This document shows, in pieces, positions 13,238 through 23,942 of a stretch of 54,073 nt of DNA. The stretch covers positions 30,256-84,328 of the forward strand of contig NW_004086436.1 in the NCBI RefSeq assembly GCF_000220395.1, written 5' to 3'. Each line of letters starts with the position of its first letter. The stretch's first letter is position 1. The stretch comes from Ichthyophthirius multifiliis (Eukaryota > Ciliophora > Oligohymenophorea > Hymenostomatida). The translations under genes and the position numbers were made by a program. Under the pieces are notes generated by a model, which saw nothing but the letters and a program-made list of their open reading frames with translations, had not been told where the DNA came from and did no database searches.

Positions 13238-13837
13238 ATGAAAAAATAGGCGAAAAAATCATTATTTATAGTTGCAGGGTTTTATATCTAAAACAAAAAA
13301 ATTAAATAAATAAATAATTATATATATAGTGGGACTATTTTATCATAAAATTTTATATCTCCTTAAAATAAAAAAGATATCTAAGGAATTTTTAATGGAT
13401 TTATAAATACGTTTAGAGCAGCATATATAGGTTTTATTATAATATATATATATATATATAAATATATATTTTATTTATGTTTAAAATTAAATATAAAAAA
13501 TAAATAAATAACAAATAACAATCAATATTTATATTTATATATATATTAAAAAAATATATATTAGTTGGATAGAGTATATATGAATATTAAACTGGATTTA
13601 ATGATTTAATATATAATACACCAGAATATATATAAAGAAGAGAAGAAGTATTTTTATATAAAAAAAGTAATATTTTTTATTTATAAAAAGATACATACTA
13701 GTGTAGCCAATAAAATTTTGAAATTAAGTCAAATTAATAGAGGAATATATTTAAAAGCAGGTTAATATTTAGGTAATTTAGATAGAATAATGCCTAAGTA
13801 ATATAAATTTGTAAAAAAAAAATTATTTTCATATATA

Positions 13838-13871
<34 letters not shown>

Positions 13872-14617
13872 ATATCTAGAGAATATACTGATGTTTTAAA
13901 AATACTATAAGATAGTGGACCTAGTATTCCTTTTGAAGATATTAAAATAGTTATAGAATAGGATTTAGGAAAAATCGATGATATATTTTCAGAATTCGAG
14001 CCTTAAGCTATAGCAGCAGCGTCTTTAGCATAAGTTCATAGAGCAAGATTAAAAGAAAATAATAAGTAAGTAGCTGTTAAAATATAATTTCCATTTTTAA
14101 GATCTCAAACTTATTATGATTTAGCTGTAATAGGGTATATAGTGTAAATTTGTGATTATTTATTGAAAGGAAATGGTTAAAATATAAATTTACATGATTA
14201 ATATGTAAATTTTAAGAAAGTATTATTAGAAGAACTAAATTTTTATAATGAAAAAAAAAACGGGGAAATAACAAAAAAATAATTCGGAAATTTCTAAAAA
14301 TTGTATATACCTAAATATTTTGACAAAGCAATATCAGAAAGAGTACTAACTATGGAATTTATTGAAGGGTGTAAAGTAATTAATTTATATATATTTAATA
14401 ATTTTTTTTTATATATATATAAATATTATAATTTATTATTTATATTAGATAAATGATGTTGATGGAATAAAAAAATTAAATATAAATCCTTAAGAATGTG
14501 CATATATTTTAATTGAGATAATGGGAACAATGCTGTTTAAAACAGGAGTATTTTATTATAAAAATAATAATTATTATATATTATTTTATAAAACTTAAAT
14601 TATAATATATATATATA

Positions 14618-14652
<35 letters not shown>

Positions 14653-15410
14653 TTTTTATTTTATTGTTTCAAAATATTTCTTAATTTAATAAAGCATTTA
14701 GATCGAATAATTGTATATATTAATATGTATACTATTTAAATTTTATAAATATATATAATATTATAAAAATATATTATTAATATATATTATATTATTAATA
14801 TTAGCATATTCATGCTGATCCACATCCAGGAAATATTTTCGTTAGAAAGAATCCTGATAATCCTCTTGATTTTTAGATTGTACTTTTAGATCATGGATTT
14901 TACATCGAATCTAGTAAATAAATATAAAAAGATTTTTCCCTTTTATGGTATTCTTTGGTTACTTTTGATTATAAAAGTATGAAATAAGTTGCTAATAATT
15001 TAGGGATAGGGAAACATTATATGTATTTACCGATTATTTTCTTGTTTAGGACAATGGAGAGCAAATAAAAACTCGGATAAAGAATGACTAAATAAGAAAC
15101 AAGGGATCTATACACTTAAAATTTAATTTCTTTTGAAAAAATTAGCCATTTAGTATCAGATTTACCCCCAGAAATGATTTTTATGATAAGAGCAAATAAT
15201 ATAATTGCTATTCATAATGCTACATTAGGTGGAACAACAAGATAAAGAGCAAAATAATTCACAAAATATATTATTTAAGCTCTTTATGATAATAAACTTT
15301 AGTATTTATATCATTATTGTTTGATACATTTAAAAATATTTATGTTTGAACATACTCATTTTCTCTTTAAATGGATTTTTAAAAATTCTTATACAGATTA
15401 AATTTAATGA
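13238..15410 (+). CDS. ABC1/ADCK (UbiB) family atypical kinase, ADCK1-like
   Basis: A 527-residue protein after removal of five introns (13431-13564, 13648-13690, 13798-13879, 14376-14448, 14548-14804). It shows the family signature KAGQYLGNLDRIMP (the KxGQ motif), the Ala-rich loop AAASLAQVHRA, the lysine motif VAVKIQFP, the catalytic-type string HADPHPGN and LLDHGFYIE in place of DFG. AAAS followed by LAQVHRA and LDHG is closer to ADCK1/ADCK5 than to the coenzyme-Q protein COQ8. The family is mitochondrial and acts in lipid or quinone homeostasis; targeting here is inferred only from family. A hydrophobic N-terminus may anchor it. Start is the first ATG in frame, about 210 bp after the kinesin stop. 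Confidence 0.93.
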
Positions 15411-16409
15411 TATTTATATTAATTTTTGTTAAGTAATTTTTTTCAAGAAATTGTTTTATATTATTTATTGTATTTCCAGTTTTGTTTATTTATTAATATA
15501 AAAAAAATTATTATAACATTAAATAAAATATTCTATAAAAAATTTAAAAAATATATTAAACTTTATTATAAAAATTATAAAGATAATTTATATATTTAAA
15601 AATATATAATAAAAAATTTATTATATTTTTTTTACATTATATAAAAATATATATATTAAATAAATTAAACTATATTTTCCAGAAAAAAAAAGATTTAAAA
15701 TAAAAAAAGTATAAAAAATATATTTTTAATTATTATTTGATAAAATAATCGTAAAATAAAATTAATGAAAGAAAATCTAATATATGAAATTTAAATAAAT
15801 AAAAAAAATAGAAAAAAAAAGAATAAATATAAAAAATATTAATAAATATATAAATTTTAAATTATATTTATATATTTATTTATATTTTTATTTATATATA
15901 ATATTAATATATTTTATGTCTATTTATGAATATAATTAATTATATATATATTTTTTTTTAATAAAAAAATTAATAATAACGAGGCATTTTTTTTATTATA
16001 ATATTTTATTTAAACATATATTATTTAATTATTATTTTACTAAAATTAAAGTTAATACGGTAATTATTATTTTTAATAATTATTTTTTTTAAAACGTGTT
16101 AAAAAAGTTGAAATAATATATAATTATTTTGATTTTTTTTAAATTTTGATTTTTTTTCCTTCTTTATATTTATTTTTAAAACACATTTATATAAATATTT
16201 GATGAATATTTTAAAAATAATTTTTTTTTTATTTTTTTTACAAATATTATATAAAATAGAAATAAACAGAAACACTATTTTTTTGTTTATGAAAAAATAA
16301 AATAAATTAAAAATATAAAATAAATTCATCTATATTTTTTTTAAAAAAAAATCAATTAATCAAAAAAAATATTAATAAATAAAATATAGAAAAAAAAGAA
16401 AAAAAAATA
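15411..16409. other. A/T intergenic region
   Basis: About 1 kb between same-strand genes. A/T homopolymer blocks only; I could not support a coding frame on either strand. Confidence 0.65.
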
Positions 16410-16846
16410 ATGAGTAAAGAATAATCTAAATATAAAAATTATATGAATTATACATAAAAACCTTACTAAACAATTTAAAAAGAAATTATTTTGATATAAG
16501 AAAACTCCTCTGACAAAAAACATTTATAAATATAAATAAAAATTAATGAATATGAATAAATATTTGTAAAAGACCTATCTTAAGAGTTAAATAAGCTTTA
16601 AATTATTCCTTAATAAAGTCATATATATATATATGACATATAAACATCATAATTTATATATATGGGTACATTTTATGAAACATTATTATAAAATAAATAC
16701 GTACCATTAGCTAAAATAGGAGAAGAAATATTAATAAAATATAATTAATAAAATAATAATAAAAACATAAATAATAATAATTAAAGTAGAACATTAAATA
16801 TTTAAAATTAAGAATTATAAGAATAAATATAAAATAATTAAAATTA

Positions 16847-16901
<55 letters not shown>

Positions 16902-17559
16902 CATTTTTAAATATTAATCCAATCCCAAGAGAAAAAAGAGTAAAAGAAAGAGAAATAGGATATGTATATTAAAAAGTTATGTAATGGAGACATTTGTATG
17001 AACATGGTATAAAAGATTAATAAGGAAATATATAAAAAATGAACTTAGACAAAGCAGCAGAAATGGTAGGTTTATCAAGAAAAACATTAGATGATTATTA
17101 TAAATATATAAGGAAAGCTACAGATTATCATTTTAATTTTGATGCCTAAAAAAATGAAAAAATTGGAGTTTTAAGAAATTTTGTTAGAGACAGATAAAGA
17201 AGGGAAAATAATTAAAATTAATCTTAAATATAAAATAATATATTAAATATTTAAAGTATATAATAATAATAATTTGAATAAGAAATAGAATAATTTGATT
17301 AGTACTAAGAGATAGAAGATTAAGGATTTTTAGAATAATCATAATGGAATTAAAATTAATCATATTAATAGTAATTTGCAGAACCAAATCATTTCGAAAA
17401 TTAGAACGAGGAATCATATATATATAATGTAGATGAAGAAATTTTAAATATATGGTAAAATTAATAATGTTTTGGCATAGAATTAGGAGCTTAACCATAA
17501 GATTATGGAGAATTAGATGAAATAAATTAATATTTTTAAAATTTTGAAATTAATAATTA

Positions 17560-17623
<64 letters not shown>

Positions 17624-17659
17624 TAATGGAATTATAGATAATATTTTTAAGAAGATTGA
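16410..17659 (+). CDS. helix-turn-helix-like protein with poly-Asn/Gln tracts; frame changes at a microsatellite
   Basis: The N-terminal ~145 codons read from ATG 16410 in one frame and run into an (AAT)n tract. Beyond it the protein continues two bases out of register: REKRVKEREIGYVYQKVMQW, then WRHLYEHG, then NLDKAAEMVGLSRKTLDDYY and GVLRNFVRDRQRRE. The block (WR-LY, a Leu/Ala helix, SRKTLDDYY, then G-LR-FV) resembles a helix-turn-helix domain recurrent in Paramecium and Tetrahymena proteins. DNA binding is inferred. The C-terminal part is acidic and Gln/Asn rich, with a second (AAT)n tract just before TGA 17657-17659. No intron resolves the frame change; a wrong repeat count is the simplest explanation. 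Confidence 0.72.
16851..16901 (+). repeat. (AAT)n microsatellite in coding DNA
   Basis: About 17 units. It encodes poly-Asn in the upstream frame and poly-Gln (TAA) in the downstream frame, so register loss inside it is invisible at the protein level. Confidence 0.9.
17561..17623 (+). repeat. (AAT)n microsatellite encoding poly-Asn
   Basis: About 21 units near the C-terminus of the helix-turn-helix-like protein; the frame continues to TGA at 17657 unchanged. Confidence 0.9.
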
Positions 17660-17858
17660 TTATATTTATATAATCTTTTTACTTTGTTTTTTTACTATTT
17701 AAATAATATATATATATTAAGATATTTTATATTTTTTTAATTTAAATTATATTTGTTTTCTTTTTAAGAATATAAAAAATATGCATTTTCTAATTTAAAT
17801 ATTTTTATTTTTTATAGAAAATTATTTTCTTTCATATATAATAATCTATATTTTTTAA

Positions 17859-19210
17859 TCAATTAAACATATACTCATTTTTCTTGTATAAAAATTAATT
17901 AGAGCACCTATATAAGTTAATACAATAGCCAAAAGAATTGAAATATGCCATAATTAATGACTACTTCCACATATGTCAAATGTTCCAGGTTTATATTTTT
18001 CCGGGAATTTTTTGGTATAAATAGTAAGTCCTCCTAAATAACAAAAACCCATCAAAAGATAATAAATAAGGCTATTTCCCATTCTATAAGTATCTATATC
18101 TCCTCCAAAAAACTACAAATATAGAAGATGAAGGAGTGGAACTGCTGAAAATATCCCCAAAGAAGCATACATAATACTTTTAATAGTCAAATACTCTTAA
18201 GTATGTATAAATTCTTACATAGAGACGAAAAAAACAACTAAACTAGCCACACATATAGCCGAAAGATACATAAAAGCATATTATTATTAACAAAAAAATC
18301 CGTAATAAAATACTGGAAAAGAAGAACCACTAATCAATAAGGAAACACCCGCATAATCCAATCTTAATAATATTTTATAGGCTTTTTTACTCAAAACATA
18401 ATACAAATGAAAAATCGCTGAAAAACTCAAGCATAAAATTGCACTTATTAAAAATACGAAAATTGGCCATCGGGAAATTTCGCTTTTATTTGAATTATTT
18501 TTTAGCATAGAAAAATCTTCTAAATGAAAATCAATCCAATCGAATTAATTCGAGTCTATTTTTTCAATGATTTTTTTCCTTATTTATTCTATTTATTTCA
18601 TTATTTAATCTTTATATAATTTTAAAAATTATAAATGATGATTAAAGGAAAAATCTTGGTATTTTTATACTAAAATTTCAACATTTTTATATGTTATTTT
18701 GTCTTTTAAGATGTTTAATTCTTATTTAAAAGCCTCGTATTTTTATAAAAATTATAATTCTTTATTATATAGGTCTTCCTTTAAATACTCAAATTTTTTG
18801 TCTAAAATTATGTTTGTTTCATAGTATATTGGTTAAAGTTTCTCGTTTAAAGATTAAACCAGTTTTTCTTTAATTGTATATATATCTATATTACTAAATG
18901 AAAAAATAAAATAAAATAAGAAAAAAAATATAAATATTGCGCCAAAAAGATGAGTCCATATATTTACGCTTTCATTATGAACCATAAATAGGCTTTAAAG
19001 AACTTTTTTACTTGAATCAAAATTTATTCTATATCCATATTTTATATGCTTATTATCTTTATTGAATTCGTGAGCTTCGTCAAATGTACCAATTTTATGA
19101 TTAAGATGCTTTTTAAATGATTTATGAGAATTATTATAAGTAATGTTGCTATGGATTTAATGATTTTTATTATATCTTTAGGATAAATTTTATTATGTTT
19201 TTTTGGTCAT
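17859..19210 (-). CDS. PAQR / adiponectin-receptor-like seven-TM protein
   Basis: Single-exon minus-strand frame from ATG at 19210. The family entry motif is clear: KYGYRINF, then [18 protein letters not shown], which begins TM1. A long charged loop follows, then TM segments including [20 protein letters not shown] and the Zn-site-like GSSHQLWHISIL in the last helix. PAQR proteins are membrane hydrolase-like receptors using conserved His residues; ligand unknown. The frame stays open past the last TM and finds no TGA before meeting the convergent gene. A one-base slip in the A5 run near 17878-17882 would give a TGA at 17861-17859, used here as the tentative end. Confidence 0.9.
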
Positions 19211-19820
19211 AATTTTATTCTTTTTATAATATTATATTTAAATAAATATAAATAAATAGATATGTATTAAAAAAATAAATATAAATATATTAAATTATAT
19301 GTTTATATAATACATATATATATTTTAATATACGCATAAATATATATAAATAAATATATATTATTACATATATTTTTATATATATTTTTAAATATATAAA
19401 AATAAATCTATATATATATAATTTTTAATATAAAATTAAATTGTTGTTTACGATTTTAAAGAATACAATATGTAAACATACAATAAATAAATTATTAAAT
19501 AAAATTAAAAATATATATATATATATATATTTATAAATTTATATTTTTTTATATTTTTTTTTTATTTTTATTTTTATAATGTTATATTTTTAATTTAATT
19601 TTTTCTTATATTTTTATATTTTATTTAAATAGAATATATTAATTGTTTTAAAATGAATTAATAATTTATTATTTTTGGATATTTTAAAATTATTTTTAGT
19701 TTTGATAATCTTTTTTTTTTTAAATAAAATTAAATTTTATGAAAAAAAAGAATAATAATTTATAAAAAAATTATTCAAAAAAAAAAAAAAAATTATATAT
19801 AATAATTTAAATATAATTTT
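19211..19820. other. A/T intergenic region
   Basis: TA-rich DNA upstream of the PAQR gene and downstream of the small membrane-protein gene; no feature recognised. Confidence 0.6.
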
Positions 19821-20285
19821 TCAAATTTTTTCTTTTTCATACAAACAATCAAAATATACTAAAATAGCATACAAAATTCCTAAAGTTTCATAAATAATTA
19901 GAATGATTCCATGTATTCTATTTAAAGAATTTATTCCTCCACATTGATTTCTCTCAATATTAAAAGCATTATAAGATGCAATTAAAGTAAATATAATTTA
20001 AAAAAAGCATAAATAATTATGTATTTATTAAATATATTTATCAAAATTAGTAAAGTAATAATTTTAAATAAATTTTATTAGACTTATTGTTATATAAACT
20101 AAACAAACGAATTTCGACATATATATTATTTCTTAACACACTATACTTTCATCTTATTGTCTATATAAACTTATATAAGTATATAATATAGTCCAAAAAA
20201 AACATATTTAATCATTAGAAAATCCATTTAAGTTTTTTAAAATTTTAATTGCTTATTTTTCATTAATTTTTAATTTTTAATTCAT
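19821..20285 (-). CDS. small multipass membrane protein, family unknown
   Basis: Intronless 154-residue frame, ATG 20285 to TGA 19823-19821. A short charged N-terminus precedes about four hydrophobic segments (for example QICFFWTILYTYISLY, then FVCLVYITISLIKFIQ, then GIILIIYETLGILYAILVYF), and a charged end closes the chain. Cys residues sit in loops. I do not recognise the family. The clean hydropathy pattern and terminal TGA make it a believable gene. Confidence 0.72.
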
Positions 20286-20307
20286 TTTTTTTTGTTTTTT
20301 TTTTATA

Positions 20308-21225
20308 TCAATTTTTGAAATTAAATTTTTATAATATTTTTTGTTATTTGGTTTTTTTTGTTTTTTTTTCAAATAATTTTTTTTTTTTTTTTTTTTTTTT
20401 TAAGAATATATTTATATAGATGATATTGGATTAAAAGTTATAAAATTCATTTTTTTTAATTTGATTAAGAAAAATGTAATTATCTTATTTTTTAAAATGT
20501 TAATTTAAATTTTAAACATAATTGATAATAAAATATTTTATTCGTTAGTTTTTATTATTATATTATATTCTTATTTTATTTTATAATAGTTATATAAGAT
20601 AATATTATATAAGCAAATTTTATTAAAGGTTAAAAAAAATTTAAAAGATTAATTTTATATTTTTTTTCTTTTAATTTAATTAACTATTATTAACTTAAAA
20701 TATTAACTAGTTAATATTTTAATTAACTTTATTTTATATGTCCATTAAATATTTTAAAGTCTTATTAAATTTATCGGTAAGGATTCTAGAGTTTTTATTA
20801 TTTATATATTATATTATTTTCGATTAACTTTACTATTAACTATTTTATATATTATTTTCTAAGCCTCTATCTAATTGCTCCATATTTAATTTTAATTTAT
20901 TATTAATTATTGTCTTAATTTTTTATTTTTTTTAATATTAAGAGACTTAAATTATAAATAATTCCATATTTTATATCTATTCGATAATTTCACTATTCTT
21001 ATTTAGTTTCTAAAAGGATTTTTTTAGATTAATTTTTTTTTTTTTGAATAGATTCTTTTATAATAATAGATTAATTTATTTTATCGTTTATTATTTAAAT
21101 TTAATTATTTATTTTTGGTTAAAAAAAATGAAATTCGGAGGTAATTTTATTTTCGAATAGTGTTTTTGGAATATTTAAAATTGAAGATTTTTAATAGGTT
21201 CATCTTAAGACTAAATATTGTTCAT
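20308..21225 (-). CDS. putative basic Gln/Lys/Asn-rich protein (frame partly uncertain)
   Basis: A ciliate-code frame of 305 residues, ATG 21225 to TGA 20310-20308, has no internal TGA. The first ~180 residues look protein-like and helical (PIKNLQFQIFQKHYSKIKLP near the start, then NMEQLDRGLENN and ILTDKFNKTLKYLMDIQNK). The start of this region recalls, weakly, the N-terminus of syntaxin-16/Tlg2 SNAREs, but no SNARE motif or terminal anchor was found. The last third is low-complexity and crosses a poly-A run, so an unseen intron may give a different C-terminus. Function unassigned. Confidence 0.45.
20377..20401 (+). repeat. poly-T tract (25 nt)
   Basis: Uninterrupted T run that reads as poly-Lys on the minus strand near the end of the preceding ORF. 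Confidence 0.9.
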
Positions 21226-21381
21226 AAAAAATATTATTTACCCGCCTCTCCCCCCCCATATTTATATATATATAATTGTATTTTTTTTATATATTTTCAT
21301 TTATTTATATTATTTTTTTTAAAAAACTAAAAATAAATAAATTAATTATAAATTTATTAATATTGAAAACAAACAAAAAAA
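21226..21381. promoter_or_regulatory. short divergent intergenic region with a C8 tract
   Basis: 156 bp separate the start of the minus ORF from the docking-complex gene. It contains CCCGCCTCTC followed by a C run (eight C at 21250-21257), the most striking C-rich patch in the window. A regulatory role is only a guess from position. Confidence 0.4.
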
Positions 21382-22592
21382 ATGTCTTAAAATTCGAATA
21401 GATCATATTCTTGTTCTGAAAATAAAAATATTTTAAATAAAACTATGCATACATATGGAGAAAATCAAATTTAATAAATGTAAAAGGATATAGATTAATA
21501 CACAAGAAAATTAGAATTAGAAAAAAAGTAATAAATATATATATATTTATATATATTTATATATATATATATATATATTTTTATTTATTATTATTTTAAT
21601 ATTATATAAAAAGACATTTATTTAGTATAAATCATTTGTTGTTTAATTAATTAAAAGAAAATAATGATATTTAGGAAAAAGTTAAATAATTAAAAAAAGA
21701 ATATGAAAATTAAAAAAAATAAAAGCCATATACTTAATCTTTAAAAAACAATAGAAAATGTACTTTTTATTTAAATATATATAATTATTATTATTTTTTT
21801 TAATTAAAAGGACTAAAAAAGATAAGATGCATTAATAGATAATATATAGTTAGTCAAAAATGAAATAAATAATTTAAGAAAATAAAGATTAAATTTTTTA
21901 GATTAAATTAAAGGTTTTGAAAATTAAATTTAAAATTAATAAAAAGAGTCAAATACTATTTTCGAATAAATAGAAAAAAAAACGAAAAATTCATGTATAA
22001 TATATATACATATATATATATATATAATATTAATATAATCTTTTTTTTATATTTAAATTAAAAAATATTTATATATGTGTTTGTATAAATAGTTTTTTTA
22101 TTTTAGTATTTATATAGGAATAAATATATGATTTAAAATTAAAAAATGATAAAGAAAAAACATAATTTTAAAAAGAATTTGAAACTTTATAAGTAGATTT
22201 TTTATTTTATTTATTTTTTCTTAAAAAAAAAAAAAGTTAAAAATGAATTAAACAAAATTATAAAAAGAGAAATTTAATAAAACTATAATAAATAATTCTG
22301 TATAAATAGCATTAATTGAAGAATTTGATAGTGCGGGTGTATTAAAAAGAAGATTATAAAAACTTATTTATGTATTTATAGATTTTTTATAAATATATTA
22401 TATATAAAATATAAATAGAGAAATAAAGAAAAGGTCAAACTTATAGATGCTTATATAAGTAATATGACAATTATAGATATTGCATTTAATTAAATAAAGG
22501 AAATTACAGGAACTACTGATATATAGGAAATACAAAATACTTTTATAAAATCTGAAGAATAAAATTTTGCATTGTAATAATACTAAAATAAA

Positions 22593-22636
<44 letters not shown>

Positions 22637-22942
22637 TAAAAGAATTACTTATTTAGATGCACTTAATTAATAAATTGATTTAATACAAGATTAAAATAAT
22701 GAAATTAATAAAAAAATTTAAAATTAAGAATAAGAAAATGTAGAGAAATAAAGAACTCTTTAATCAACCCCAAATTCTGAGAAAAACAGAAGAAAATTGG
22801 AAGGAAAGTTAAAAGAAAAATAATAACTTATACAATAATTTTAATCTATTTTATAGGAAATATAACCTTATTTAAAAGTAAAAATATATACTAAATAATA
22901 TAAAAAAAAAAATATGAAAATATATGCATATATTAATATATG

Positions 22943-23000
<58 letters not shown>

Positions 23001-23492
23001 CAGTAAATACTTACAAGATTTGCTTAAAGTATTTTTAATAAATTAGATAAAAATAAAATATTTGAGTATTAGAATGGATTAATATTAAATGAGGTAACTC
23101 TAGAACATTATTTATGTAAATTAATATTATTTTAATTTTTTTTAACTATAAATAAATAAAAATATAAAGCTGATTTAGAATCTTTTATTATAGAATTATT
23201 AATAAAAAAAGCAATCAAAAAAAATATTCCTTCGGCTTTAACAAGTACATTGCTTGTAGAAAATATACCAAATAAAGAATTTAAATAAAAAATAATAGTA
23301 AAAAAATAAATAAATTATATTTAATATTTTTTTTTTTTTTTTAAAAAAAAGCAATCTATTTAATATGATAAATATAAAGATAAAACTAATTAAGAATAAG
23401 AATTATAAAATTTTATTTTAGATAAAAACGAATTCTATAAAATTGCAGAATTAATGATTGAAAATAAAAAAGAAATAAAAAAAGATAATTGA
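21382..23492 (+). CDS. outer dynein arm docking complex subunit (DC2/ODAD1-CCDC63-like)
   Basis: Coiled-coil protein of about 491 residues after nine introns (21528-21613, 21760-21826, 21995-22106, 22193-22236, 22372-22418, 22599-22642, 22878-23003, 23116-23169, 23298-23351). Family hallmarks are EINNLRKQRLNFLDQI, LIDAYISNMTIIDIAFNQIK, then EITGTTDI and FIKSEEQNFALQQYQN. In Chlamydomonas and animals these proteins anchor outer dynein arms to doublet microtubules, so a ciliary axoneme role is expected. Intron 6 leaves the flanking exons one base out of phase (next exon should read TYLDALNQQIDLIQ), probably a base-count error. Ends at TGA 23490-23492. Confidence 0.87.
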
Positions 23493-23942
23493 AAATTGTA
23501 TAATTATAATATAAAAATTTATATATATATATATAAAAATATATTTATATATATTATATAAAATTAAATTCAATGTATTAATAAAATAATTACATATTTA
23601 TCTTAATCTTTATCATATTTATCTATAATATTTTATAATTATAAACATTATTTTAATTTTTAAATTTTTATAATTATATAATATATTACTTTATTTTGTT
23701 AACATTTTTCTTTAATATATTATTAAATATATTTATTACAATAATTATTATTATATATCATTATATTTATTTATAAATATAATTTATTTTATTTATTTGT
23801 TTTTTATAATATATATTTATATAAATATAATACAAAATATACATAATATATAATTAAAAATAATATTAATTATATAATTTTATTTGGTATTTTATGTATA
23901 GTTTGTATTTTTTTTATTACATTTATTCAATTAAATCTCAAA
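23493..23942. other. A/T region between convergent genes
   Basis: 450 bp between the stop codons of the docking-complex gene and the Lon gene; A/T only, no recognised terminator or motif. Confidence 0.6.
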
